A DNA stretch of 64,000 nucleotides from Actinomadura violacea (GCF_017573465.1 NZ_JAGEPF010000009.1:186001-250000), one strand, 5' to 3'. Numbered from the stretch's first letter, positions 42,063 to 52,169 are shown. Program-made: numbers and translations. Notes: generated by a model from the letters alone, not told the origin.

Positions 42063-42199
42063 GCACGCCTCCCGGCGGCCTGTGCGGTCACGAGCCATGA
42101 TTATGCGAGCAGAAGAACGCAGTTGTCCATCTGACTCGCGGCGCCCGGCCGCACCGGCGCCGCGGCCGGGTGGTGCCCCGGCCGCGGCGCCGCCGGCGG

Positions 42200-43831
42200 T
42201 CAGCCCATGTGCGGGTAGCGGTAGTCCGTCGGCGGGACGAACGTCTCCTTGATCGAGCGCGGGGACGTCCAGCGCAGCAGGTTGAACACCGACCCCGCCT
42301 TGTCGTTGGTGCCGGACGCGCGCGCCCCGCCGAACGGCTGCTGCCCCACGACGGCGCCGGTCGGCTTGTCGTTGACGTAGAAGTTGCCGGCGGCGTAGCG
42401 CAGCACCTCGGCGGCGTGCGCGACCGCGGCGCGGTCCGTCGCGATGACGGCGCCGGTCAGCGCGTAGTCGGCGACCGACTCCATCTGCGCGAGCATCTCC
42501 TCGTACCGGGCGTCGTCGTAGACGTGTACGCCGAGGATCGGCCCGAAGTACTCCTTGGAGAAGATCTCGTTGTCGGGGTCGCCGGACACCAGCACCGTCG
42601 GCCGGACGAAGTACCCGACCGAGTCGTCGTAGGTGCCGCCCGCGACGACCTCGACCGCCGGGTCGTCCTTCGCCCGGTCGATCGCGGCCTTGTTCTTCGC
42701 GAACGCCCGCTCGTCGATCACCGCGCCGATGAAGTTGGACAGGTCGGACACGTCGCCCATGGTGAGGCCCTCGACCTCGTCCGCGAGCCGCTCCTTGAAC
42801 CCGTTCTCCCAGATCGAGCGCGGGATGTAGGCGCGGGACGCGGCGGAGCACTTCTGCCCCTGGTACTCGAACGCGCCGCGCACCAGCACGGTCTTCAGCA
42901 CGTCCGGGTCGGCCGACGGGTGCGCGACCACGAAATCCTTGCCGCCGGTCTCGCCGACGAGCCGCGGGTAGCTCCGGAACTTCTCGATGTTGTTCCCGAC
43001 CGTCTTCCACAGGTGCTGGAACGTCGCGGTCGACCCCGTGAAGTGGATGCCGGCGAGCTCCGGATGGGCCAGCGCGACCTCGGAGACCGCGACCCCGTCC
43101 CCGGTCACGAGGTTGATGACGCCCGGCGGCAGTCCCGCCTCCTCCAGCAGCCGCATGGTCAGCACGGCCGCGTAGGTCTGCGTCGGCGACGGCTTCCACA
43201 CCACGACGTTGCCCATCAGCGCGGGCGCGGTCGGCAGGTTCGCGGCGATCGCGGTGAAGTTGAACGGAGTGATCGCGTAGACGAACCCCTCCAGCGGCCG
43301 CAGGTCGGACCGGTTCCACACGCCGGGGCTGCTGATCGGCTGCTCGGCGAGCAGCCGCCGCGCGTAGCTCACGTTGAACCGCCAGAAGTCGACCAGCTCG
43401 CACGGGCTGTCGATCTCCGCCTGCTGGACGGTCTTGGACTGCCCGAGCATCGTCGCGGCCAGGATCGTCTCACGCCACGGCCCGGCGAGCAGGTCGGCGG
43501 CGCGCAGGAAGACGGCGGCGCGCTCGTCGAACGGCAGCGCCCGCCACGCCGGCGCGGCCTCCAGCGCGGCGCCGATCGCGTCGCGGGCGTCATCGGCCGT
43601 CGCGGTCCCGAACGTCCCGAGCACCGACGCGTGGTCGTGCGGCTGCACGACGGCGACCTTCGCGCCCGCGCCGAGCCGCCGCTCGCCGCCGATCGTCATG
43701 GGCAGGTCGATCGGGGCCTCGGCGGTCAGCTCGGCGAGCCTCGCCTCCAGCCGGGCCCGCTCGGCGCTGCCGGGCGCGTACCCGCGCACCGGCTCGTTCG
43801 CGGGCGTCGGAACGGTGGTCACGGCGTCCAT
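42200..43831 (-). CDS. L-glutamate gamma-semialdehyde dehydrogenase (1-pyrroline-5-carboxylate dehydrogenase)
   Basis: The second step of proline breakdown: it oxidises glutamate semialdehyde to glutamate with NAD. The 543-residue protein shows AITPFNFTAIAANLP, FTGSTATFQHLWK, GETGGKDFVV (catalytic-Glu region) and YQGQKCSAASR (catalytic Cys), and ends in IKETFVPPTDYRYP, typical of this family. ATG 43831 is chosen because AGGAGG lies 9 bases upstream. The longer ATG at 43849 is itself part of that ribosome site. The gene is coupled to the proline dehydrogenase gene, whose stop lies 18 bases upstream of the chosen start. Confidence 0.95.
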   Translation of the reverse strand: MDAVTTVPTPANEPVRGYAPGSAERARLEARLAELTAEAPIDLPMTIGGERRLGAGAKVAVVQPHDHASVLGTFGTATADDARDAIGAALEAAPAWRALPFDERAAVFLRAADLLAGPWRETILAATMLGQSKTVQQAEIDSPCELVDFWRFNVSYARRLLAEQPISSPGVWNRSDLRPLEGFVYAITPFNFTAIAANLPTAPALMGNVVVWKPSPTQTYAAVLTMRLLEEAGLPPGVINLVTGDGVAVSEVALAHPELAGIHFTGSTATFQHLWKTVGNNIEKFRSYPRLVGETGGKDFVVAHPSADPDVLKTVLVRGAFEYQGQKCSAASRAYIPRSIWENGFKERLADEVEGLTMGDVSDLSNFIGAVIDERAFAKNKAAIDRAKDDPAVEVVAGGTYDDSVGYFVRPTVLVSGDPDNEIFSKEYFGPILGVHVYDDARYEEMLAQMESVADYALTGAVIATDRAAVAHAAEVLRYAAGNFYVNDKPTGAVVGQQPFGGARASGTNDKAGSVFNLLRWTSPRSIKETFVPPTDYRYPHMG

Positions 43832-43848
43832 GGAAGGGGGCCTCCTCA

Positions 43849-44763
43849 TCAGCGAGAGACGAACGAACGAAGGAAGAACACGAGGTTGGCGGGCCGTTCG
43901 GCCAGGCGGCGCATGAAGTAGCCGTACCAGTCGCTCCCGTACGGCACGTAGACGCGCATCCGGTGGTCCTGCGCGAGCCGCCGCTGCTCACCGGCCCGGA
44001 TGCCGTACAGCATCTGGAACTCGTACGAGCCGGCGGACCGGTCGTTCACGACGGCCAGCGTCCGCGCGATGTCGATCAGCCGCGGGTCGTGGCTGCCGAC
44101 CATCGGGTACCCGTCGCCCGCCATCAGCACCCGCAGCCCGCGCACGTAAGCCCGGTCGATCTCGGCCTTGCCGTCGAACGCCACCGACGCGGGCTCCGCG
44201 TAGGCGCCCTTGACGAGCCGGACGCGCGACCCCTCGTGCGCCAGGTCGCGCAGGTCGCCCTCCGTCCGGCGCAGCATCGCCTGGATCGCGACGCCCGCCC
44301 ACGGGAAGTCGGCGCGCAGCTTGCCGAGGACCTCCAGCGTGGAGTCCACGGTGGTGTGGTCCTCCATGTCCAGCGTGACCGTCATGCCGGCCCGAGCCGC
44401 CGCCGCGCAGATCTCCCGCGCGTTGTCCAGCGCGAGATCACCGGGCAGCGCCTGCCCCAGCGCGGACAGCTTCACCGACGCGTCCGCGCCCGCCGCGAGC
44501 CCCTGCTCGGCGAAGACCTCGAACATCGCCAGGTAGGCGTCCCGCGTGGCCTCCGCCTGCGCCCGCTCGCGCGTGTACTCGCCCAGGTGGTCCAGCGTGA
44601 CGCGCAGCCCGCCGCCGGTCAGCTCCCGCACGGCCCGGACGGCGGCGTCCAGGTCCTCCCCGGCGACGAACCGGTCGACGACCCGCCGCGTCAGCGGTAC
44701 GGAGGTGACCAGCCCGCGCATGCGATCGCTGCGCGCGGCGGCAAGCAGAACGGGACCGAGCAT
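43849..44763 (-). CDS. proline dehydrogenase
   Basis: A FAD enzyme that oxidises proline to 1-pyrroline-5-carboxylate. The 304-residue monofunctional form has LDHLGEYT near 57, ASVKLSALG near 94, DMEDHTTVD near 130, the RLVKGAYAEP segment near 175, and YVPYGSDWYGYFMRRLAERP near the C-terminus. ATG 44763 has AGGAGG 7 bases upstream. It is the first gene of the put operon and is divergent from a PucR-type regulator, the known order in actinomycetes. It feeds electrons to the quinone pool at the membrane. Confidence 0.95.
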   Translation of the reverse strand: MLGPVLLAAARSDRMRGLVTSVPLTRRVVDRFVAGEDLDAAVRAVRELTGGGLRVTLDHLGEYTRERAQAEATRDAYLAMFEVFAEQGLAAGADASVKLSALGQALPGDLALDNAREICAAAARAGMTVTLDMEDHTTVDSTLEVLGKLRADFPWAGVAIQAMLRRTEGDLRDLAHEGSRVRLVKGAYAEPASVAFDGKAEIDRAYVRGLRVLMAGDGYPMVGSHDPRLIDIARTLAVVNDRSAGSYEFQMLYGIRAGEQRRLAQDHRMRVYVPYGSDWYGYFMRRLAERPANLVFFLRSFVSR

Positions 44764-44864
44764 GAGGCGCCTCCTAACGACACCTCGAAGGTAGGAACCC
44801 CAGCCCCGCACCGCGTATAGTCAGATGCCACTTTCAACCAGCAGAGTCTTCATACAGATGTCCA

Positions 44865-45950
44865 ATGGCCCCTGACCTTCAAGAGATCGTGGAACTCGCC
44901 GCCGACCTCCTCGGCGCCCCGGCGACCCTGGAGGACCGCGACTTCCACCTCGTCGCCTACGCCGCGCACGGCGACACGATCGACCCCGTCCGGATGGACT
45001 CGATCCTGCACCGGCGCGCGACCGAGGCCGTCCGCACCCGCTTCGAGTCCTACGGCATCGCCCGCGCCGCCGGGCCCGTCCGCATCCCCGCCGACCACTC
45101 CCTCGGCCAGCTCGGCCGGCTCTGCCTGCCCGTCCGCTGGAACAACGTCACCTACGGCTACCTCTGGCTGCTGGACGACCAGGAGCGCATCACCGACGCC
45201 GCCCCCGCCATGCCGCTCTGCGAGCGCGCGGGCCTGCTCATGGCCCGCCAGGCCCGTGAGCGCGACGACCTCGGCTGGAAGGTCGCCGACCTCCTGTCGG
45301 CCCAGCCGGACGTCCGCGCCCAGGCCGCCAACGAGCTCGCCGAGGCCGGCGTCCCCGACCCGCCGCTCGCCGTCGCCGTCCTGCGCACCCCGAGCACCGA
45401 CCCGCTCAACCCGTGGCTGCTCCCCCACTCCGTCCTCACCACGGTCTGGCAGCGCGACCACGTCCTGGTGATCCCGGCGTCGGCGTCGCCGCGTACCGTC
45501 GTCGACCGGGCCCGCCGCCTCCTGGAGGAGCGCACCACGCCCGTCCACGCGGGCTTCTACTCCCCCTGCCCCACCCTGGAGACCGTCCACGAGGGCTGGC
45601 TCCGCGCCCGGGTCGCCGCCCGCACGGCCGCCGCCGGCGAGACCCGCGACTGGACGTCCCTCGGCGTCCTGCGCCTCCTGCGCGCCGCGGGCGACGAAGC
45701 GCTGACGCAGACCACCCGAACCCCCGGCACGGAGAACCTCCTCCGCCATCCCGACCTGGCCCTGACGGCCCGCACCTACCTGGACCTGGCGGGCAACGCC
45801 CAGAAGACCGCCCAGGCCCTCAACATCCACCGGCAGACCCTCTACCACCGCCTCCGCCGCATCGAGGAGCTGACGGCCCTGACCCTCACCGACGGCCAGG
45901 ACCGCCTGACCCTCCACCTCGCCCTCACCCTCGCCCCGCACCTGGAATGA
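44865..45950 (+). CDS. PucR-family regulator, probably of proline catabolism
   Basis: A 361-residue regulator whose C-terminus carries the PucR helix-turn-helix (LTARTYLDLAGNAQKTAQAL, NIHRQTLYHRLRRIEELT). The N-terminal part (ILHRRAT, LCLPVRWNNVTYGYLWLLDD) looks like a GAF-type sensor. It is divergent from the proline dehydrogenase/P5C dehydrogenase operon with a 101-base gap containing two direct CAGATG repeats (near 44822 and 44855), so proline-dependent activation is likely. Its stop abuts that of the convergent acyl ligase gene with no gap. Confidence 0.88.
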   Translation: MAPDLQEIVELAADLLGAPATLEDRDFHLVAYAAHGDTIDPVRMDSILHRRATEAVRTRFESYGIARAAGPVRIPADHSLGQLGRLCLPVRWNNVTYGYLWLLDDQERITDAAPAMPLCERAGLLMARQARERDDLGWKVADLLSAQPDVRAQAANELAEAGVPDPPLAVAVLRTPSTDPLNPWLLPHSVLTTVWQRDHVLVIPASASPRTVVDRARRLLEERTTPVHAGFYSPCPTLETVHEGWLRARVAARTAAAGETRDWTSLGVLRLLRAAGDEALTQTTRTPGTENLLRHPDLALTARTYLDLAGNAQKTAQALNIHRQTLYHRLRRIEELTALTLTDGQDRLTLHLALTLAPHLE

Positions 45951-47513
45951 TCAGGACTCCGCCAGCCCGGCGTGCCGGCCCCGCAGCTCGCGCTTGAGGA
46001 TCTTGCCGCTCGGGTTCTTCGGCAGCGACTCCGCCATCACCACGTACTTCGGCCGCTTGTACCCCGCGAGCCGCTCCCGCACGTGCGCGTGCACGTCGTC
46101 GACGGCCAGCGCGGCCCCCGGCTTGGCGACGACGACCGCCGTGACCGCCTCGATCCAGCGCGGATGGGCGATCCCGAAGACGGCGACCTCCGCGACCCCG
46201 TCCAGCTCGTAGATCGCCTCCTCGACCTCCCGGCTGGCGACGTTCTCCCCACCCGTCTTGATCATGTCCTTCTTCCGGTCGACCACCGACAGGTAGCCGT
46301 CCTCGGTCATGACCCCGAGGTCCCCCGAGTGGAACCAGCCGCCGCGGAAGGCGTCCTCGGTCTTCTCCTCGTCGTTGTAGTAGCCGAGAGCCGCGTGCGG
46401 GCTCCGATGCACGATCTCGCCGACCTCGCCGGCCGCCACGGGATTCCCGTCGTCGTCGACGAGCATCGTCTCCACGTTGATCGCCGCCCGCCCGGCGCTC
46501 CCGGCCCGCTCCAGCTGCTCGTCCGGACGCAGGATCGTCGCCAGCGGCGCCATCTCCGTCTGCCCGTAGAAGTTCCACAGCCGCACGTCCGGCAGCCGCC
46601 GCAGCAGCTCCCGCAGCACCTCCACCGGCATCGCGGACGCCCCGTAGTACCCCTTGCGCAGGCTGGACAGGTCCCGCCGCGCGAAATCGGGATGCCGCAG
46701 CAGCGCGATCCACACCGTCGGCGGGCAGAACAGCTTCGTGACCTTCTCCCGCTCGATCGTCTCCAGCAGCAGCGCCGGATCGGGCCCCGGCAGGATCACG
46801 CTGGTCGCGCCCAGATACACATCGACCGAGAAGAAGCAGTCCAGCTGCGCGCAGTGGTACATCGGCAGCGCGTGCACCTCGACGTCATCGGCGGACATCT
46901 CCCCGTCGACGATGCAGCTCACGTACTGGCTGATCAGCGACCGGCTGGTCAGCATCACGCCCTTGGGCCGCGACTCCGTGCCCGAGGTGTACATCAGCCG
47001 CAGCGGATCATCGTCGCCGACCAGCACGTCCGGCGCCGCCGCGGAACCCTCCCGCCACCAGCCGTCGACGTCCTCCCACCCCTCGGACGCCCCGCCGATC
47101 CGTCCCCGCACCCCGCCCTGGACGCCCGCCGCGACCAGGGCCTTCTCGGCCGTGGCCACCAGCGCGTCCTCGGCCACGATCCCGGACGCGCCCGAATGCC
47201 CGAGGATGTAGGCGATCTCGTCCGCGTTCAGCATGAAGTTCACCGGCACCAGCACCACGCCGAGCTTCGCCGTCGCGAACGCCAGCACCGCGTACTGGAA
47301 GCAGTTGTGCGACAGCAGGGCGAGCCGGTCGCCCTTGCGCAGCCCCCGCTCCGCCAGCGCGTTCGCCGCCCGGTTCACCGCCGCGTCGAACTCCGCGTAC
47401 GTGACGCGCAGGTCACCGCTGACCACCGCGAGCTTCCCCGGATACCGCCGGGCCGTCCGATGCAGCAGATCCCCATAAGAGTGCTGCCGTGCCCGCACCA
47501 CCGACGTGGACAT
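45951..47513 (-). CDS. acyl-CoA synthetase (FadD-like)
   Basis: A 520-residue adenylate-forming ligase with MYTSGTESRPKGVMLTSR near 174, LPMYHCAQLD near 215, NFYGQTEMAP near 315, HSGDLG near 392, DRKKDMIKTGGENV near 408 and a C-terminal NPSGKILKREL. All active-site parts are intact, including the last Lys. It should activate a medium/long-chain or aryl acid to its CoA ester. ATG at 47513. It follows the AfsR-like gene on the same strand with a 51-base gap. Confidence 0.92.
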   Translation of the reverse strand: MSTSVVRARQHSYGDLLHRTARRYPGKLAVVSGDLRVTYAEFDAAVNRAANALAERGLRKGDRLALLSHNCFQYAVLAFATAKLGVVLVPVNFMLNADEIAYILGHSGASGIVAEDALVATAEKALVAAGVQGGVRGRIGGASEGWEDVDGWWREGSAAAPDVLVGDDDPLRLMYTSGTESRPKGVMLTSRSLISQYVSCIVDGEMSADDVEVHALPMYHCAQLDCFFSVDVYLGATSVILPGPDPALLLETIEREKVTKLFCPPTVWIALLRHPDFARRDLSSLRKGYYGASAMPVEVLRELLRRLPDVRLWNFYGQTEMAPLATILRPDEQLERAGSAGRAAINVETMLVDDDGNPVAAGEVGEIVHRSPHAALGYYNDEEKTEDAFRGGWFHSGDLGVMTEDGYLSVVDRKKDMIKTGGENVASREVEEAIYELDGVAEVAVFGIAHPRWIEAVTAVVVAKPGAALAVDDVHAHVRERLAGYKRPKYVVMAESLPKNPSGKILKRELRGRHAGLAES

Positions 47514-47555
47514 CGCCCACCCTCCCCTTCCGGACGAACCCGCTGATAGAGCCAG

Positions 47556-47567
47556 TGATCCGGATCA
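47556..47567 (-). promoter_or_regulatory. 12-bp perfect palindrome upstream of fadD-like gene
   Basis: TGATCCGGATCA overlaps the stop codon of the AfsR-like gene and lies 43 bases before the acyl ligase start. It could be an operator for the ligase. No other copy was noticed in the window. Confidence 0.3.
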
Positions 47568-50500
47568 TAACCACACACCGTCGCGGACGGGAGGCACGTC
47601 GGCGCCCCGGCGGCGGCCGTCCTCGAACCCGGCGGCGAACGCCTCGTCCCCCAGCGCCTCGCGCACGGCTGCGGTGATCCGGTCCACGTCGCCCCGCTCG
47701 GCCGGGGGCAGCGGCGCGCCGACCGACGCCCGCAGAGCCGCCGCGGCGCCCAGCAGCCGCGCCGCGCGCTCCGCGTCGCGGCCGGCGAACGCCCCCGCGA
47801 GCCCTTCGAGGGCCAGCGCCTCGGCCCGCGGGTCACCGATCGCACGGGCCGAGGCGAGAGCGTCCCGATGCAGTTTCTCGGCGGCCCCGACATCGCCCCG
47901 CTGCTCGGCGGCGAAGCCCAGCTCGGACAGCACCAGCGCAAGGCCGGGCTCGCCCTCGACCCCCCGCAGCCAGTCCACCCACCCGGCCAGCCGTGCTTCC
48001 GCCACGTCCGGTTCGCCCCGGCGCCGCGCGCTCAGCGCCAGGCCCATCTCGGCGAAGTGCTCCGCGGCCCGGTCGGACTGCTCGACGGCCAGCCGCATCC
48101 CCCGCTCGTGGTGCGCGTCGGCGGCCGTGAGGTCGCCCGTCAGCAGGGCGATCCTGCCGAGCCCCGAGTGCCGGAACGACGCCTCGCTCCACAGCGACAG
48201 CTCCTCGGCCATCCGCAGGCCCTCCCGGTGCAGGCGGGACGCGCCGGCGTGGTCGCCGGCGATCTCGGCCAGCTCGGCGAGGGTGTTGGTGGCCCTTACC
48301 TGCCCCCAGCGGTCGCCGAGCGCCCGGAAGCCCGCATAGCTCTCCTCCGCGTCGCGGCGCGCGGCGGCCAGGTCCCCGCGGACCCGGGCGATCGTCGCCC
48401 GCACACCCAGCGCGGCGGCCACGCCCCAGCGGTCGTCCAGCTCCCGGAAGCCCTCCAGAGCCTCACCGAGCAACCCGGAGGTGACGCTCGGGTCGGTGAA
48501 GCCGCGATGCGCGAAGGCGAGGAACCACACGGCCCTCGCCCGCTCGCGCGGATCGGCGATCTCCCCGTACGGGACGGACGCGTCCGCTCCCCCGCCCATC
48601 AGCAGCGCCACCCCGGTCCGCCAGACGGCGGCGCGGGGGTCGTCCTCCGCGCCCAGTGCCAGGTCCAGCGCGCGCAGGGCCTCGGCCAGCCGGCACCGCA
48701 GAACCCAGTACCAGGTGAGCGCGTTGACGAGACGGGCGGCGCCGCCCGTCCGGACCGCCGTGTCGAGGGCGGTGCGCAGGTTGGCCCATTCCCGGTCGAG
48801 GCGCTCCAGCCATTCCCGCTGGTCCGGGCCCTGGAGGTGCGCGGCGGCGCGTTCGGCGAGCGCGGTGTAGTGGTGCAGGTGGCGGCGGGCGGCCCGGTCG
48901 TGCTCGCCGGCCTCCCGCAGCCGTTCGAGGCAGTACTCCCGGACCGACTCCAGCAGGTGGTAGCGGGGGCCGTCCGCCACGACCACGAGCGAGCGGTCCA
49001 CCAGGCGGGCCAGCACGTCGATCCCGTCCAGGCCGGCGACGTCCTGGGCCGCGGCGAGCGTGAACCCGTCGGAGTGCACGCCGAGCCCGCGCAGGACGGC
49101 CCGCTCCGGCTCGGACAGCAGCTCCCAGCTCCAGTCGATCATCGCCCGCAGCGTGCGCTGGCGGGCCGGCGCGTCGCGCCGGCCCGCGACCAGCACGCCG
49201 AACCGGTCGTCGAGCCGGGCGGCCAGCTCGTGCACCCCCAGCACCCGCACCCGCGCCGCGGCGAGCTCCAGCGCGAGCGGGATCCCGTCCAGGCGCCGGC
49301 AGACGGACGCCACGGCCGCCGCGTTGCCCGGATCGAGCGCGAAGCCCGGCGCAGCCGCCGCGGCCCGCGCCACGAAGAGCTCCACGGCCGCGAACCGCGG
49401 CAGGTCGGCGGCGGACGCCTCCTCCCCCGGAAACTCCAAAGGCGGCACGGTCCACAGCACCTCACCGGGAATGTCGAGGAGCTCCCGGCTCGTCGCGAGG
49501 ACGCGCAGGCCCGGCGCCGCCCGCAGCAGCGTCCCCACCACCGCCGCCGCGGACTCGATCACGTGCTCGCAGTTGTCCAGGACGAGCAGGACGTCCCTCC
49601 TGCTCAGCGCATCCGCCAGCCGCGTGAGCGGATCGCGCGGGACGCCCTCGTCACCCCGGATGCCGAGCGCCGAAGCGACCACCCCCGCCAGAGCGTCACC
49701 GGAGGCACGGTCCAGACCGGCGAGCTCGACCAGCCAGGCGTCACCGAACCCGCGGGCGACCTTGAGCGCGAGCTGCGTCTTGCCCACCCCGCCCGCGCCG
49801 GTGAGCGTGACGAGCCGTCCCGACCCCAGCAGCGCGGTCACCTGCGCCACCGCCTCCGCCCGCCCGACGAGCTCGGTCACGGCCGCGGGCAGGTTCCCGC
49901 GCGGACGCGCCGCCTCCAGCGCCGGATCCTGCCTGAGCATCGCCTCGTGCAGGCCCGCGATCTCGGGACCCGGATCGACACCGAGTTCCTCGGCGAGGCG
50001 CGCACGCAGGTCGGCATGGCTCTCCAGGGCCGCGCCCTGGCGTCCGGCCTGGTAGAGCGCACGCATGTGCAGGCCCCGCAGCCGCTCGCGCAGCGGATGC
50101 CGGGCCACCAGCTCCTCCAGCTCGACGACCACCCGGCCGTGCTCGCCCAGCTCCAGAAGGGCCTCCGCGTGCTCCTCCGCCGCCAGGAGCCGCTGCTCTT
50201 CCAACCGGGCCGCGACCGGCCCGGCGAAATCGAACCCGTCGTACGCCGGCCCCCGCCACAGCGCCAGCGCGTCGCCCAGCAGCCCCGCCCGCTCACGAGC
50301 CCCACCCCGCGCCCGCGCCACCAAAGACCCGAACCGGGCGGCGTCCACGGCCTCCGGTTCCACCCGCAGCAGGTAACCCGGCGGCTGCGACACCACCAGG
50401 CCCCTCCCGCCCGGCTCGGCCTCCTCCAAAGCCCGCCGCAACTGGGAGATCCGCGTCTGCAGGGTCCCGGCGGGATTGCGGGGCAGCCGCTCGCCCCACA

Positions 50501-50651
50501 CCAGATCGATCAGCCGGTCGGCCGACACGACGCGACCCTCGTGCGCGAGCAGTGCAGCGAGCACCGCCCGCACCTTCGCCTCAGGGATCCGCACCGGTGC
50601 GCCGTCGTCCGTCCAGACGGCCAGCGGCCCCAGCACCCCGAAACGCACCAC
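47565..50651 (-). CDS. AfsR/SARP-family regulator with NB-ARC and TPR domains
   Basis: A 1028-residue regulator. Residues 1-95 form the OmpR-like winged helix (RFGVLGPLAVW, GTLQTRISQLRRAL), about 95-245 the bacterial transcriptional activation domain (BTAD), and from about 260 an NB-ARC ATPase with P-loop GAGGVGKT near 285 and VLLVLDNCEHV near 353. The C-terminal third carries TPR-like helix pairs. This is the AfsR layout, which activates secondary-metabolite or regulatory genes in response to phosphorylation and ATP. GTG start at 50651, divergent from the oxidoreductase gene (57-base gap), a possible target. No biosynthetic cluster is adjacent. Confidence 0.92.
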   Translation of the reverse strand: MVRFGVLGPLAVWTDDGAPVRIPEAKVRAVLAALLAHEGRVVSADRLIDLVWGERLPRNPAGTLQTRISQLRRALEEAEPGGRGLVVSQPPGYLLRVEPEAVDAARFGSLVARARGGARERAGLLGDALALWRGPAYDGFDFAGPVAARLEEQRLLAAEEHAEALLELGEHGRVVVELEELVARHPLRERLRGLHMRALYQAGRQGAALESHADLRARLAEELGVDPGPEIAGLHEAMLRQDPALEAARPRGNLPAAVTELVGRAEAVAQVTALLGSGRLVTLTGAGGVGKTQLALKVARGFGDAWLVELAGLDRASGDALAGVVASALGIRGDEGVPRDPLTRLADALSRRDVLLVLDNCEHVIESAAAVVGTLLRAAPGLRVLATSRELLDIPGEVLWTVPPLEFPGEEASAADLPRFAAVELFVARAAAAAPGFALDPGNAAAVASVCRRLDGIPLALELAAARVRVLGVHELAARLDDRFGVLVAGRRDAPARQRTLRAMIDWSWELLSEPERAVLRGLGVHSDGFTLAAAQDVAGLDGIDVLARLVDRSLVVVADGPRYHLLESVREYCLERLREAGEHDRAARRHLHHYTALAERAAAHLQGPDQREWLERLDREWANLRTALDTAVRTGGAARLVNALTWYWVLRCRLAEALRALDLALGAEDDPRAAVWRTGVALLMGGGADASVPYGEIADPRERARAVWFLAFAHRGFTDPSVTSGLLGEALEGFRELDDRWGVAAALGVRATIARVRGDLAAARRDAEESYAGFRALGDRWGQVRATNTLAELAEIAGDHAGASRLHREGLRMAEELSLWSEASFRHSGLGRIALLTGDLTAADAHHERGMRLAVEQSDRAAEHFAEMGLALSARRRGEPDVAEARLAGWVDWLRGVEGEPGLALVLSELGFAAEQRGDVGAAEKLHRDALASARAIGDPRAEALALEGLAGAFAGRDAERAARLLGAAAALRASVGAPLPPAERGDVDRITAAVREALGDEAFAAGFEDGRRRGADVPPVRDGVWL

Positions 50652-50708
50652 GCCAGCCTAAAGCGGATCAACAGAAAACCCGAAGGCGCCCACCGCATCC
50701 TGAGACCC

Positions 50709-51713
50709 ATGAACACCAACCGAGAGATCCGGCTGGCCTCCCGCCCCGCCGGCATGCCCGCCCGCGAGAACTTCACCCTGGCAGAGACCTCCGCGCCAGA
50801 ACCCGCCCCAGGTCAGATCCTGGTCCGCAACACCTGGATGTCAGTGGACCCGTACATGCGCGGCCGAATGGACGACGCCCCGTCCTACATTCCGCCCTTC
50901 CAGCTGGGCGCCGCCTTGGAGGGGAGCGCGATCGGCGAGGTGGTCGCCTCGCGAAGCGAGACCGTCCCCACCGGCGCCACCGTGTCGCACTTCCTCGGCT
51001 GGCGGGAGTACGCCGTCATGGACGCCGCCGACGCCACCGTCGTCGACACCACGATCGCCCGCCCGCAGGACTACCTAGGCGCGCTGGGCACGACCGGCCT
51101 GACCGCCCACCTCGCCGTCACCGAGATCGCGCCGGTCCGGCCCGGCGACGTGGTCTTCGTCTCCGGCGCGGCCGGCGCGGTCGGCAGCGTCGCGGGCCAG
51201 ATCGCCCGCGCGCTCGGCGCCGCCAAGGTGATCGGCTCGGCGGGCGGCCCCCGCAAGGCCGCGAAGGTCGTCGAGACCTTCGGCTTCGATGCCGCGATCG
51301 ACTACCGTGCGGGCTCGCTGCCCGAGCGCCTCGCCGAGCACGCCCCCGACGGCATCGACGTCTACGTCGACAACGTCGGCGGCGACCATCTCGAGGCCGC
51401 CATCGGCGCCCTCAAGGCGCACGGCCGCGCCGCCCTCGTCGGCATGATCAGCCAGTACAACGCGACCGGCCCGGTCCCCGGCCCCCGCAACATCTATGAC
51501 GTGGCCCTCAAGCGGCTCAACCTGCGCGGCGTGCTGGTGACGGACCACCTCGACCGCTTCCCCGACCACATCGCCAAGGCCGCCGCGTGGCTGACCGACG
51601 GAACCCTGCGCACCGAGGAGACGGTCATGGAGGGCCTGGACCGCGCCCCGGACGCCCTCCTCGGTGTCCTCAGCGGCGCCAACACCGGCAAGATGCTCGT
51701 CCACCTGGGGTGA
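50709..51713 (+). CDS. NADP-dependent oxidoreductase (MDR family, CurA/YfmJ-like)
   Basis: A 334-residue zinc-free medium-chain dehydrogenase/reductase. It has SVDPYMRGRM near 47, LGTTGLTAHL near 123, the nucleotide site VFVSGAAGAVGSVAGQIA near 147, and DNVGGDHLEAAI near 218. This group reduces alpha,beta-unsaturated ketones, aldehydes or prostaglandin-like enones with NADPH. It forms a tight pair with the PPOX-type gene 4 bases downstream and diverges from the AfsR-like gene. A role in electrophile detoxification is a reasonable guess. Confidence 0.9.
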   Translation: MNTNREIRLASRPAGMPARENFTLAETSAPEPAPGQILVRNTWMSVDPYMRGRMDDAPSYIPPFQLGAALEGSAIGEVVASRSETVPTGATVSHFLGWREYAVMDAADATVVDTTIARPQDYLGALGTTGLTAHLAVTEIAPVRPGDVVFVSGAAGAVGSVAGQIARALGAAKVIGSAGGPRKAAKVVETFGFDAAIDYRAGSLPERLAEHAPDGIDVYVDNVGGDHLEAAIGALKAHGRAALVGMISQYNATGPVPGPRNIYDVALKRLNLRGVLVTDHLDRFPDHIAKAAAWLTDGTLRTEETVMEGLDRAPDALLGVLSGANTGKMLVHLG

Positions 51714-51717
51714 CACC

Positions 51718-52149
51718 ATGACCACAAGCATGACCAAGGCCGAACGCGAGACGTTCCTGGCGGACACCCGCATCGGCATGCTCAGCGTCCCCGACGGCCG
51801 GGCGCCGCTCCTGGTCCCGATCTGGTACGCCTACGAACCCGGCGGCGACATCAGGATCAGCACACCGTCCACCAGCCGGAAGCTGACCCTCATCAAGCAG
51901 GCCGGCCAGGCGGGCTTCGCCGTCCAGCAGGAGGAGATGCCCTACAAGTTCGTCTCCGTGGACGGCCCCATAACCGGCTACGAACCCACCGACCCGGCCG
52001 AGTACCACCGCTGGTCGATCCGCTACCTGGGCCCCGCCGACGGCGAACGCTTCTTCGCCGCGATCGAGGAGACCCTCCCCCACTGGACCACGATCAGCAT
52101 CCGCCCCACCCGCTGGCGCACCTTCGACTTCAGCAAGGAGTTCGCCTAA
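51718..52149 (+). CDS. pyridoxamine 5'-phosphate oxidase-family protein (FMN or F420 binding)
   Basis: A 143-residue split-barrel protein with FLADTRIGMLSV near 13, APLLVPIWYAYEPGGDI near 29, STSRKLTLIKQAG near 51 and VSVDGPI near 79. This fits the PPOX-like family that binds FMN, F420 or heme. The ATG lies 4 bases after the oxidoreductase stop, so it is coupled. It is not a vitamin B6 PdxH. The repeat tail of tRNA copy 2 starts soon after its stop. Confidence 0.85.
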   Translation: MTTSMTKAERETFLADTRIGMLSVPDGRAPLLVPIWYAYEPGGDIRISTPSTSRKLTLIKQAGQAGFAVQQEEMPYKFVSVDGPITGYEPTDPAEYHRWSIRYLGPADGERFFAAIEETLPHWTTISIRPTRWRTFDFSKEFA

Positions 52150-52169
52150 CACCCCAGAGCAGCGAGCCC